Below, one piece after another: positions 15,370-24,180 of a stretch of 64,000 nucleotides of DNA. The DNA comes from Actinoplanes ianthinogenes. GTDB lineage: Bacteria; Actinomycetota; Actinomycetes; Mycobacteriales; Micromonosporaceae. The notes below the pieces were generated by a model. The model was not told the DNA's origin, ran no database searches, and saw only the letters and a program-made list of their open reading frames with translations. The translations under genes were made by a program, and so were the position numbers. Position 1 is the stretch's first letter. Each line of letters opens with the position of its first letter. The DNA is taken from the NCBI RefSeq assembly GCF_018324205.1, contig NZ_AP023356.1:7069501-7133500 (forward strand), written 5' to 3'.

Positions 15370-16113
15370 TCAGAAGACCTGGAGGCCGTGGGCGCGGAAC
15401 TGGCCGTGGACGCGGGAGAGGAGCTCCGGGGACGGCGCGGGGGTGCCGGCCAGCGGGAAGCGCAGGCGCAGAGCGTCGTACTTGTGGATGCCGAGGCGGT
15501 GGAACGGGAGGACCTCGACCCGTTCGACGGTGGGGACGGCGGCGGCGATCTCGGCGACGGCCGCCACGTCGGCCTCGGCGTCGGTGAGACCGGGGACCAG
15601 CACGAAACGGACCCAGATCGGGATGCCGCGGTCGGCGAGCCGGTGGGCGAAGCGGACGGTGGGCTCCATGCGGCCGGTGCCGGTCACCCGGCGGTAGGCC
15701 TCCGGGTCGCCGGACTTGATGTCCAGCAGGACCAGATCGGTGGCGGCCAGCAGCTCGTCATCCGCCCGGTCGCCCAGGAAACCGCTGGTGTCGAGGGCCG
15801 TGTGCAGCCCTTTCGCCTTGCAGCGGCGCAGGATCTCGCGGACGAAGCCGGGCTGCTCCAGCGGCTCGCCGCCGCTGATCGTGACGCCGCCGCCGGCCAC
15901 CTTGACGAACCGCTCGTAGCGCGCGATCTCGCTCATCACATCGTCGGCCGTGACCGGTTGCCCGGCGCGGCGGTGCCAGGTGTCCGGGCTGTGGCAGTAC
16001 TGGCAGCGCAGCGGGCAACCGGCCAGGAACGCGACGAATCGCGTCCCCGGCCCGTCGACGCCCGTCGACACGTCGAACGAGTGCAGGCTGCCGGTGAGCA
16101 GCGCGGTCGTCAC
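15370..16113 (-). CDS. pflA: Pyruvate formate-lyase activating enzyme
   Basis: A 247-residue radical SAM enzyme that installs the glycyl radical on pyruvate formate-lyase. It carries the 4Fe-4S motif C33-x3-C37-x2-C40 (GCPLRCQYCHSPD), the SAM-binding GGEPLEQP, and DGPGTRF near the start, typical of glycyl-radical activases. Start is GTG at 16113, overlapping the pflB stop as GTGA (16110-16113), so the two are translationally coupled. It looks intact even though its partner gene is broken, so either the lesion is recent, the activase has another client, or the pflB break is a sequencing fault. Confidence 0.93.
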   Translation of the reverse strand: MTTALLTGSLHSFDVSTGVDGPGTRFVAFLAGCPLRCQYCHSPDTWHRRAGQPVTADDVMSEIARYERFVKVAGGGVTISGGEPLEQPGFVREILRRCKAKGLHTALDTSGFLGDRADDELLAATDLVLLDIKSGDPEAYRRVTGTGRMEPTVRFAHRLADRGIPIWVRFVLVPGLTDAEADVAAVAEIAAAVPTVERVEVLPFHRLGIHKYDALRLRFPLAGTPAPSPELLSRVHGQFRAHGLQVF

Positions 16114-18169
16114 AGCGCACCGTGGAAGGTCCGGGAGATGACGTCGCGCTGCTGCTCGGCGGTGAGCTTGACGAAGTTCACCGCGTAGCCGGAGACCCGG
16201 ATGGTGAGCTGCGGGTAGTCCTCCGGGTGCAGCATGGCGTCCTCGAGCGTGGCGCGGTCCAGCACGTTCACGTTCAGGTGGAAGCCGCCGGCGTCGGTGT
16301 ACCCGTCGAGCACCCCGGCCAGGTTGGCGATCCGCTCGTCGCGGCTGTGGCCCAGGCCGTCCGGCGTGACCGTGGTGGTCAGCGAGATGCCGTCGCGGGC
16401 ACAGCGGTACGGCAGTTTCGCCACCGAGAGCGCCGCCGCGACCAGGCCGTGCCGGTCCCGCCCGTTCATCGGGTTGGCGCCCGGCGCGAACGGTTCGCCG
16501 GCCCGTCGCCCGTCCGGCGTGTTGCCGGTGTGCTTGCCGTACACCACGTTGGACGTGATGGTCAGCACGGACAGGCTGGGCTCGGCCCCGCGGTAGGTCG
16601 GCTGCCGGCGGATTTTCGCCATGAACCGCTCCACCAGGTCGACCGCGATCTCGTCGGCCCGGTCGTCGTTGTTGCCGAACGCCGGGAACTCGCCGTCGAC
16701 GGCGTAGTCGACGACCAGCCCGGTCTCGTCGCGCAGCGCCTTCACCTGCGCGTACTTGATCGCGGAGAGGCTGTCGGCGGCAACCGAGAGGCCGGCGATC
16801 CCGGTGGCGAGGAAGCGATGCACCGGGTAGTCGTGCAGGGCCATCTCGATGCGCTCGTACGCGTACTTGTCGTGCATGTAGTGGATGACGTTGAGCGCGT
16901 CGACGTAGGTCTCGGCGAGCCAGTCGAGGACGTGATCGAACGTCGCCATCACCTCCTGATATTTCAGGACATCGTGGGTGATGGGGGCGAAGGGCGGGGT
17001 GATCTGTGAACCGGACATCTCGTCACGGCCGCCGTTGATGGCGTACAGCAGCGCTTTCGCCAGGTTCGCCCGGGCGCCGAAGAACTGCATGTCCTTGCCG
17101 ACCCGCATGGCCGAGACACAGCAGGCGATCGCGGTGTCGTCGCTGTACGCGGGGCGGATCAGGTCGTCGTTCTCGTACTGGATCGCGCTGGTGTCCAGGC
17201 TGACCTGGGCGCAGAACCGCTTGAACCCCTCGGGCAGCCGCGGCGACCAGAGCACGGTCAGGTTCGGCTCGGGGGCGGGACCCAGGTTGTAGAGGGCGCC
17301 CGCTCCTCGGTGAGCACCCCCTCGTCCAGGTCGCGTTGCAGGTAGATGTCGAGGAACGTTGAGGTGCGGCCGAGCGACATGGCCGCGCCGTTCTGCTCCT
17401 TGATCGCGGCGAGGTACGCGAAGTAGAGCCACTGGATCGCCTCACGGCCGGTGGCCGCCGGGCCGGAGATGTCGAAGCCGTAGCGGCCGGCCATGAACCG
17501 CAGGTCCTCCAGGGCGCGGATCTGCTCGGCCAGCTCCTCCCGGTCGCGGATCACGTCCTCGGCGGAGCGCGTCGCGTCGAGCGCGGTCTTGCGGGCCCGG
17601 CGCTCGGCGATCAGGAAGTCGACGCCGTAGAGGGCGACGCGGCGGTAGTCGCCGATGATCCGGCCCCGGCCGTACGCGTCCGGCAGGCCGGTGATGATGT
17701 GCGAGCGGCGGGCCGCCAGCACGTCCGCCGGGTAGGCGTCGAACACGCCGTCGTTGTGAGTTTTGCGGTACTGGCTGTAGATGGCGCGGACGGTCGAGTC
17801 CAGCGAGTAACCGTAGGCGGCCAAACCGTTCTGCACCATGCGGAGCCCGCCGGCCGGCATGATCGCCCGGCGCAGCGGCGCGCTGGTCTGGAGGCCGACG
17901 ATCAGCTCGTGGTCGCGGTCGATGTAACCGGGCGCGTGCGACGTGATGGTGGACGGGGTGTGCGCGTCCACGTCGTGGATCCCGCGGGCGCGCTCCTCCG
18001 GGAACATGCGGGTCAGCCGCGCCCAGATCCGCGTGGTGCGCGCGGTGGCGCCGGCCAGGAACGCGGCGTCCCCCGTGTAGGGCCGCACGTTGTCGTGCAC
18101 GAACGCGCTGACGTCGACCGTCTCGCGCCAGGCCGTCCCGTGGAACCCCCGCCAGGCCGTTGTCGTCAT
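16110..18169 (-). pseudogene. pflB: Pyruvate formate-lyase, internal deletion plus frameshift
   Basis: The N-terminal part (MTTTAWRGFHGTAWR, start ATG 18169 after GGAGGAGG) reads normally to DEGVLTEE near 17306. The following sequence resumes in another frame at ALYNLGPAPEPNLTVLWS near 17296. Comparison with E. coli PflB shows about 60 residues missing between these points. The remaining length, 2060 bases, is one short of a multiple of three, and a 178-base deletion would restore about 745 codons, the normal size. The junction lies in GGGCGCCC. The Cys-Cys catalytic pair (IACCVS, codons 17118-17123) and the radical Gly in RVSGYAV (codon 16188-16190) are intact downstream. A DosR-like box and intact pflA indicate a once-functional hypoxia operon; assembly error is possible. 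Confidence 0.85.
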
Positions 18170-18223
18170 GGTGCCTCCTCCGTCTGCTTTCTCAGCGTGC
18201 GCCGGGCGCGGTCCCGGGCGACA

Positions 18224-18237
18224 GGGACCAACGTCCC
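18224..18237. promoter_or_regulatory. DosR/DevR-like box upstream of pflB
   Basis: GGGACCAACGTCCC gives the 5-4-5 GGGAC/GTCCC palindrome of the mycobacterial dormancy regulator box, 55 bases before the pflB ATG. Additional GTCCC (18211-18215) and GGGAC (18247-18251) half-sites flank it. Hypoxic induction of pflB/pflA would make sense. It also lies upstream of the divergent metallopeptidase. Confidence 0.6.
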
Positions 18238-18294
18238 GACTGATCCGGGACAGGACGGTGACGATCGACAATGGACGGCGTACCGTCGGCGGTC

Positions 18295-19845
18295 ATGAGT
18301 GACTTAATCGAGAAACGTCTCTCGGGGCTGCTCGCGGCCGGCGCCACCGCGGTGGTCGTGGTGGCCGGCCTGGCCGCCCCGGCGTACGCGGGCGGGGGAG
18401 CTGCCAGTCCAGGATCGGCCGGTCTCGGTGACCGGCTGTACCCGCTGCTCGGTAACGGTGGGTATGACGTGCAGGACTACAACCTGAAGATCCGTTATCC
18501 GCAGAAGGACCCCAAGCAGCAGATCACCGGTGACGTGACGATCACCGCGGTGGCCACCCAGAACCTGTCCCGGTTCGACCTCGACTTCGGCGGCGACGGG
18601 GTCGGCAAGGTGTCGGTCAACGGCAAGCCGGCGAGGTTCAGCCGCGACGGCGACGAGCTGATCGTCACGCCGGCGCACCATCTGGCCAAGGGCAAGCGGT
18701 TCTGGGTCACGGTCAGTGGCTTCACCGCGACCCCGATCCCGGCCAACGCCGACTCGCCGGCCGGGTTCGTCACCACCCCGGACGGCACCATCATGGCGGG
18801 GCAGCCGGACCAGTCGCACCAGCTGTTCCCGAGCAACGACCACCCGCGGGACATGGCGACGTACACCATCTCGATGACCCGGCCGTCCGGCTGGGCCGCG
18901 GTCGCCAACGGCGTGCACGTGGGTGACCGGACCAGCGGGACCACGGTCACCTCGGTGTACCGGGAGACCAAGCCGATGGCCAGCGAGCTGATCCAGCTCG
19001 CGGTCGGCGCGTTCACGGTGCACGAGCGCCCGGCGGTGGGCGGCGTGCCGATCCGTGACGTGGTGCCCACCCGGCTCGCCGCCGACCTGCTGCCCAAGGC
19101 GGAGGTGGAGCGCGAGCAGCTGGCCTGGATGGTGAACAAGGTCGGCAAGTACCCGTTCGAGAGGTACGGCTCGCTGGTGATCGACGCCGACCTGGGCTTC
19201 GCATTGGAGACGCAGACCCTGTCGCTGTACGACACCGGGCTCTTCTCCTACCCGAAGTTCGTGCTCGACCCGATCATGAACCACGAGCTCGCGCACATGT
19301 GGTTCGGCGACAGCGTCGCGCCGTACGAGTGGAGCAACGTCTGGCAGAGCGAGGGCCACGCCACCTGGTACGAGCTGACCTACGCCCTGGAGCACGGCCA
19401 GTTCGAGGACTACACCGGTTACACCGACCTGGAGTCGTACTTCAAGAACGTCTACAGCAAGGGTGACCAGTACCGGAAGGACTACGGCCCGGTGGCGCAC
19501 CCGCTGCGCTCCGACTCCATCTGGGACGTCTTCAACCCCAACGTGTACGACGGCGGCGCGCTGGTCCTGTACGCGCTGCGCACGAAGATCGGCGTGAAGA
19601 AGTTCGAGTCCCTGGAACGCGCCTGGGTCTCGACGTACCGCGGCAAGTCCGCCTCGACGGACGACTTCATCGCGCTGGCCTCGAAGGTGTCCGGCCAGAA
19701 CCTGCGCGGGTTCCTGGGCGCCTGGCTCTATGGCACCACGACGCCGCCCATGCCGGGTCACCCGGACTGGACGGTGACCCCGCCGACCGCCGCGTCCGCC
19801 AAGGCCTCCGCCAAGGCCTCCGCCCTGGCGAGAACGCTCCGGTAA
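18295..19845 (+). CDS. Secreted M1-family-like zinc metallopeptidase
   Basis: A 516-residue exported peptidase. Residues about 1-32 are a signal peptide (LLAAGATAVVVVAGLAAPAYA). The next 200 residues match the beta-rich N-terminal domain of M1 aminopeptidases (YDVQDYNLKIRYPQ, SNDHPRDMATYTISM). The zinc site is H330-E-L-A-H334, with the third ligand Glu353 exactly 18 residues on (WQSEGHATWYE), the classic HEXXH-x18-E pattern. The tail has Ala/Ser/Lys repeats. I use the ATG at 18295; an in-frame ATG at 18271 is also possible, since neither has a strong ribosome site. It lacks the long C-terminal helical domain of aminopeptidase N, so it is a compact secreted member. Convergent with the chemoreceptor gene, six bases apart. 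Confidence 0.88.
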   Translation: MSDLIEKRLSGLLAAGATAVVVVAGLAAPAYAGGGAASPGSAGLGDRLYPLLGNGGYDVQDYNLKIRYPQKDPKQQITGDVTITAVATQNLSRFDLDFGGDGVGKVSVNGKPARFSRDGDELIVTPAHHLAKGKRFWVTVSGFTATPIPANADSPAGFVTTPDGTIMAGQPDQSHQLFPSNDHPRDMATYTISMTRPSGWAAVANGVHVGDRTSGTTVTSVYRETKPMASELIQLAVGAFTVHERPAVGGVPIRDVVPTRLAADLLPKAEVEREQLAWMVNKVGKYPFERYGSLVIDADLGFALETQTLSLYDTGLFSYPKFVLDPIMNHELAHMWFGDSVAPYEWSNVWQSEGHATWYELTYALEHGQFEDYTGYTDLESYFKNVYSKGDQYRKDYGPVAHPLRSDSIWDVFNPNVYDGGALVLYALRTKIGVKKFESLERAWVSTYRGKSASTDDFIALASKVSGQNLRGFLGAWLYGTTTPPMPGHPDWTVTPPTAASAKASAKASALARTLR

Positions 19846-19851
19846 GAAAGA

Positions 19852-21894
19852 TCAACCGACCATCTGTTCCGCGAAGGCCACCAGCTGCTGCGCCATGGCG
19901 TCGTCGGTGACCAGGAACTGAAGGCCGAGCTCCTGCTGGCCGGGGGAGTCGACCACGTTCACCACCCGCGAGGGAACGGTGACCGTGCCGTCGGCGAACC
20001 CGGTCAGTTCCGCGTCGATCGAGGTGCCCTCGGCGAACGTGTCCTCGCCGGCGACGATGCAGCGCAGCCCACCGGCACTGAGGTTGATCAGCACGGCCCT
20101 GGTCGCGCCCTGTCCGGGCCGGCGCAGGGCGACCTTGCCGGCCGCGGCGATCCGCTCGTGCTCCCGCCGCTCCAGGCGGTCGGCCAGGTCGGTCATCTCG
20201 TCGACCCGGCCCAGCGTGGCGGTCATCTGCTCGGCCAGCCGCCCCATCAGCGTGCCCTGGTCGGCGGCGACCGAGCGCAACGAGGTGGCCGCGTCGCCGA
20301 CCCCGCCGATGCCGTCGATCATCGTGGCGATCGTGTCGGACATCGCGGTGGTGTCCCGCCTCAGGTCGTCGATGGTCCGCAGGATCTGGTCGGTGGACTC
20401 GGCGGTGTGCATGGCGAGCTGCTTGACCTCGTCGGCGACCACGGTGAAGCCGTATCCGAGCTCGCCGGCCCGGGCCGCCTCGATGGTCGCGTTCAGGGCC
20501 AGCAGCCGGGTCTGCCGGGCGATCCCGGTGACCAGCTCGGCGGTCGAGGCGACCCGGCGCAGGCTGTGCTCGAGCGACGAGATCACCTGTTCGGCGTCGT
20601 GTGCCTGGCCGACGATCGCGTTGGTCGCCGCGTCCGCCACGCTGATCCGCTCGTCGATCACGTCGGCCGCGGTACGCACCTCGCTGACCTTGTCGGTGAC
20701 CTGCCGCAGCTCCTCGGCGATCACCGTGGTGGACTCGTCGATGATCTCCTGGGTCCGCCGCCGGAACAGGGTCTCGGCCTGGCGCTGGTGCATGAACCCG
20801 GCCCGCAGTTGCTGTTCCCGGGCCACGTCGGCCTGGGCCAGGGCGGCCTCCTGGTCCTGCAACCGGGCGCTCGCCACCACCAGGGCCCGGCCGATGTCGC
20901 CCATCTCGTCGCGCCCGCCGGGCAGTGGCCGGGGCGCCAGATCGGCCTGCGAGATCGCGGTCACCGCCGCCACCGTCTGCCGCACGTCGTGGCTGGTCCG
21001 CCAGAGCACCGCGGCGGCGCACCAGAGGGCGAGCAGGAAGCCACCCAGTGAGATGCCCAGGACCAGGCCGCGTTCCAGCGAGTTCGCGGCCATCCGCGCG
21101 TCGAGCAGGTCGGTCAGGGTGCTGGTCAGCGGGCGTACGGTAGCGGTGGCCGCCGCCGCGACCGCGGCCGGATCGGCGGGCCCCGGGGTGTCGAGGGTCT
21201 CGGTCAGGTGCTTGTCCAGCGCGGTGATCGTGTCGGCCAGCGTCTGCACCGGGGTGAGCCGGTTCGCCAGCCCGTCGCTGTGGGTGTTCCTGGCCGCGGT
21301 CGCCACGTCGTTGCGCAGCGCGTCGGCGATCCCCTCCAGCCGGCCGGCCCGCACCGCCTGGGCGGCGACTGCCTGCCGGGTGTTCAGCCCGGTGTCCGGG
21401 TGAGCCGCCGCGAGCGCGGTCAGCAGCGCCTGCGGGACCTGCACCACCTGGGCGTCCATCACGTAGAACGAGTCCAGGTCGGGGTCGAGGATCAGGTTCG
21501 AGGTGTTGCCGAGCGCGGCGATCAGCCCGGCCAGGCCGGTGGCCGTGGCGATCCGCGCGGCGCCCGAGCCGTCGCCGATCTCCGGCACCTTCGTCATCTC
21601 GCCGCCGAGGTCGAGATCGGGGTGCGCGGCGATCGCCGTGCGGATCGCGTCCAGGTCGGGCTTGCGGCCGGCGGCGGTGTCGGCGAGCGCGGTGAGGGCC
21701 GGCCCGAGGACGGCGACGCCCTGCCGCTCCTTGTCGCTGAAGGACAGGTCGTGGCCCTTCTCGGCGGTGTACATGCCGGTGGCCAGGCCGCCCGGCACGA
21801 GCAGGGCGAGCACCAGCAGGCCGAGCCGCATGCCGGTGCGCAGCCGATCGGTGATCGCCAGAACCGGGCGAAGCGGGAGGGGCGGCGGACGCAA
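19852..21894 (-). CDS. Methyl-accepting chemotaxis protein with C-terminal PilZ domain
   Basis: A 680-residue membrane receptor. A first membrane helix (LGLLVLALLVPGGLATGMY), a roughly 230-residue extracytoplasmic helical sensor, a second membrane helix (LVLGISLGGFLLALWCAAAVLW), a HAMP-like segment and the MCP signalling coiled coil follow, with TRLLALNATIEAARAGELGYGF as the family core. Unusually, the last 105 residues form a PilZ domain with both c-di-GMP-binding motifs: R-R-x-x-x-R (ERREHER, near 575) and NLSAGG. This couples a chemoreceptor scaffold directly to c-di-GMP sensing. The start is TTG at 21894 with GGGAGG seven bases upstream. No che genes are nearby, so the output partner is unknown. 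Confidence 0.92.
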   Translation of the reverse strand: MRPPPLPLRPVLAITDRLRTGMRLGLLVLALLVPGGLATGMYTAEKGHDLSFSDKERQGVAVLGPALTALADTAAGRKPDLDAIRTAIAAHPDLDLGGEMTKVPEIGDGSGAARIATATGLAGLIAALGNTSNLILDPDLDSFYVMDAQVVQVPQALLTALAAAHPDTGLNTRQAVAAQAVRAGRLEGIADALRNDVATAARNTHSDGLANRLTPVQTLADTITALDKHLTETLDTPGPADPAAVAAAATATVRPLTSTLTDLLDARMAANSLERGLVLGISLGGFLLALWCAAAVLWRTSHDVRQTVAAVTAISQADLAPRPLPGGRDEMGDIGRALVVASARLQDQEAALAQADVAREQQLRAGFMHQRQAETLFRRRTQEIIDESTTVIAEELRQVTDKVSEVRTAADVIDERISVADAATNAIVGQAHDAEQVISSLEHSLRRVASTAELVTGIARQTRLLALNATIEAARAGELGYGFTVVADEVKQLAMHTAESTDQILRTIDDLRRDTTAMSDTIATMIDGIGGVGDAATSLRSVAADQGTLMGRLAEQMTATLGRVDEMTDLADRLERREHERIAAAGKVALRRPGQGATRAVLINLSAGGLRCIVAGEDTFAEGTSIDAELTGFADGTVTVPSRVVNVVDSPGQQELGLQFLVTDDAMAQQLVAFAEQMVG

Positions 21895-22039
21895 TGCCGG
21901 GCCTCCCTCCTCGTTCCCTATCTGTCGGTATTTTGCCGTTTTCTCCCGTCCCCGCGATGAGAAGTCCGAAACCCGTGTCGTTGCCTTTCTTTACCGAGCC
22001 GCAGTAGCGTGATCGCCGTCACTATCGAGGGAGTGCGGA

Positions 22040-22573
22040 ATGAGAGTGGCGGGCCGGACCCTGGTGGTGATCGGTGCGGGCAGCGGGATCGGCCGGGCGG
22101 TGGCCCTGGAGGCGGTCCGGCGCGGCGCCCGGGTGGCCGCCGCGGACCGTGATCCGGTCGCGCTGCGCGAGACCGCCCGCCAGGTGGTCGCCCCGCAGCA
22201 GCTCTCCACCCACGTGGTGGACGTGACCGACCGGCTGGACGTCGAAGCGCTTCCGGGCGCGGTGATCGAGCGCTGGGGACGGGTGGACGGCGTGGTCGAC
22301 GACGCCGGCACACTGTTCCGGACGTTCCTGCCGCTGCTGCGCAACCGGCCGGAGGCGCACCTGGTGCACGGGGCAGGGACCGGCGCGCTGCACACCGGGA
22401 CGACCGTGCGGGTCACCGCGGTGATCCCGGCGGACACCGTGTTGTCCGGCGACGAGGCGTACCGGGCGGCCTGCGTGCTGCTGGACGCGATGGAGCGCAA
22501 CGCGGGCCGGGTCCGGCTCGGCGCGGGCCGCTGGTGGCACCGGACTAGGAGAAGTAGCCGAGCATCAGCGTGA
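22040..22573 (+). CDS. Short SDR-like Rossmann protein lacking the active site
   Basis: A 177-residue protein that starts like a classical short-chain dehydrogenase: TLVVIGAGSGIGRAVALEA has the cofactor-binding G-x3-G-I-G, AAADRDP the strand-2 acidic residue, and VVDVTDR the strand-4 Asp. After about residue 95 the expected N-x-G is replaced by DDAGT, and no Ser/Tyr-x3-Lys catalytic triad follows. The later part (VTAVIPADTVLSGDEAYRAACVLLDAM) resembles the SDR C-terminal helix, so the middle is missing rather than the end. GAGGGAG precedes the ATG, so it is likely expressed. It may bind a nucleotide without catalysis or be decaying. Its end overlaps the facing DUF1707 gene by 29 bases. Confidence 0.65.
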   Translation: MRVAGRTLVVIGAGSGIGRAVALEAVRRGARVAAADRDPVALRETARQVVAPQQLSTHVVDVTDRLDVEALPGAVIERWGRVDGVVDDAGTLFRTFLPLLRNRPEAHLVHGAGTGALHTGTTVRVTAVIPADTVLSGDEAYRAACVLLDAMERNAGRVRLGAGRWWHRTRRSSRASA

Positions 22574-23018
22574 CGATCAGCACCACCTGGGACAGGATGC
22601 CGAGCGAGCCGCAGAGCAGGCCGGTGATCGCCATCGCCCGCCCGTTCGGCACCGGATTGGCCCTCAGCGCGACGACGCCGAGCACCACCGCGGCGATGCC
22701 GCTGAAGGCGCCCAGGGGGAACCCGAAGACGGGGACCATCGGCAGGGACAGGATCCCGACGATCATCGCGAGCAGCGGGGTCTTGCTGCGCTGATCGGCG
22801 GCCGGCGGCGGCGGGAACGCCGGCCGGGGCGGCACCGGCGTCGGCAGGTCGTGCACCATTGTGGAGAGCTCGCCCCAGGTGCGTGACGCGTACGCCTGCC
22901 GGGACCGCTCGCTGAACTCCTCGATGGTGAGCCGGCCCTCGGCGGCCGCGGCGCTCAGGTGCGCGACGATGGCCTCACGGTCGGCATCCGAGACGCGGAC
23001 GTGCGGCGAGCGATACAT
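22545..23018 (-). CDS. DUF1707 / DUF4190 membrane protein
   Basis: A 157-residue protein. Residues 7-60 form a DUF1707 domain (RVSDADREAIVAHLSAAAAE, then TIEEFSERSRQAYASRTWGEL and the V-H-D-L-P end), a short actinobacterial module usually fused to membrane regions. A Pro-rich linker and three hydrophobic helices with the DUF4190-like GILSLPMVPVFGFPLGAFSG pattern follow. ATG at 23018 gives the normal DUF1707 start. Function is unknown; members are often in cell-envelope or signalling settings. It is transcribed alone, toward the short SDR gene. Confidence 0.8.
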   Translation of the reverse strand: MYRSPHVRVSDADREAIVAHLSAAAAEGRLTIEEFSERSRQAYASRTWGELSTMVHDLPTPVPPRPAFPPPPAADQRSKTPLLAMIVGILSLPMVPVFGFPLGAFSGIAAVVLGVVALRANPVPNGRAMAITGLLCGSLGILSQVVLIVTLMLGYFS

Positions 23019-23232
23019 GCCGGAAAGGCTACCGGCGACCGTCGTTCGGCGCGTCCACCGGCCGGGCGGTCTTCCCTCGGAGTGATCTTGATTACGGTGC
23101 CTGCCCGGTATCCGACAGTTCGGTGCTCTATCTAGCGAGATGTTCACCTGCTGGGCTTGACAGGGTCATGGAGAATCCGGGGACGTCGATGCCGGGCATA
23201 CGGGGGTAGACCGTGGCACAAGTAATGGCTCC

Positions 23233-24030
23233 ATGCTGAACCGCCGCGATTTCCTGCGCACCGCCCTGGTCGGCGCGGCGGGTGTCGCGGTCGGCGCGGC
23301 CGGGATGAAGGAGATCCCGCACCTGTTCGGCTGGGACCGTCCACCGGTGGCCGGTGGTTATGCGGCGGCCGCCGACGTGCTCGACGCGGTGCACCACCCG
23401 GGCGTCGCGGTCCGCTACTACGTCGAGACCACCGAGCCGGTGGTGGCGTTCACCTTCGACGACGGGCCCGCTCCGCACTGGACCCCGCAGGTCCTCGACG
23501 TGCTCGACGAGGCGGACGTGCCGGCCACCTTCTTCATGGTCGGCAGCAATCTGGCGAAAAACGCGGACGTGGTGCGCGGCCGGATGGACCGGCACGAGAT
23601 CGGCAACCACACCTGGGAGCACGACGACCTGGCCACCCTCGACCTGGCCGGGGTCACCGAGTCGCTGAAACGCACCGAGGACGAGATCCACAAGCAGTTC
23701 CACCGGCCGGTCACCCTGCTCCGCCCGCCGTTCGGGCACATCGGCGGCTCCACCATGCTGGCCGCCGACTCGATGGGCTACGACGTGGTCCTCTGGTCGA
23801 AAGCCATGCGCGAGCTGATGTTCAAGGGCGACCCGGAGGGCCAGGCCCGCGACATCATCGACTCGGTGCGGCCCGGCTCGATCCTGCTCGCCCACGACGA
23901 GGGCGACGAGCGGCGGCTGGTGACCATCCGTGGCCTGTCGATGATGTTCGAGGGCCTGCGCGCCCGCGGCTTCCGGATGGTCACCGTCTCCGAGATGATC
24001 GCCGGCGCGAAAAAACAATCAGCGAGTTAG
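23233..24030 (+). CDS. Exported polysaccharide deacetylase (NodB domain)
   Basis: A 265-residue exported carbohydrate esterase family 4 protein. The start NRRDFLRTA followed by an Ala/Gly-rich hydrophobic stretch is a twin-arginine signal. The NodB domain begins near residue 70: T74-F-D76-D77-G supplies the catalytic base and first metal ligand, NHTWEH the two metal-binding His, and LRPPFGHIG the third motif. LLAHDEG is close to motif 5. It probably removes acetyl groups from cell-wall or environmental glycans. The terminal Lys/Ala-rich tail is short. It stands alone; a dispersed repeat copy with a GC hairpin follows its stop. Confidence 0.9.
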   Translation: MLNRRDFLRTALVGAAGVAVGAAGMKEIPHLFGWDRPPVAGGYAAAADVLDAVHHPGVAVRYYVETTEPVVAFTFDDGPAPHWTPQVLDVLDEADVPATFFMVGSNLAKNADVVRGRMDRHEIGNHTWEHDDLATLDLAGVTESLKRTEDEIHKQFHRPVTLLRPPFGHIGGSTMLAADSMGYDVVLWSKAMRELMFKGDPEGQARDIIDSVRPGSILLAHDEGDERRLVTIRGLSMMFEGLRARGFRMVTVSEMIAGAKKQSAS

Positions 24031-24046
24031 ATCAAAATCTTTTCAC

Positions 24047-24127
24047 TGTACGACTGGCGGCCCCGTGCGAATCGGCTCGCGCGGCCCGGCTTCCACCGGG
24101 CCGCGGCGCGTGTCGTGCGGGTCCGCT
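24047..24127 (+). repeat. Solo copy of the cassette-end repeat family
   Basis: It starts TGTACGACT like 9693-9701 and ends with 23 bases (24105-24127) identical to 9751-9773; the middle is more divergent. The inner part holds a 9-bp hairpin, GCGGCCCGG (24081-24089) with 24096-24104, which can end transcription. It lies between two convergent genes, with no cargo gene and no facing copy seen. Confidence 0.7.
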
Positions 24128-24180
24128 TCCCCTCGCGGCTCAGTCGTCCGCCGCGCGGCTCGGTCCGCTTCCCGTGCGGC

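Noticed and set aside
18304..19761. 485-codon frame antisense to the metallopeptidase
   Set aside because: The sense strand has a full HEXXH-x18-E zinc site and signal peptide; the antisense product has none.
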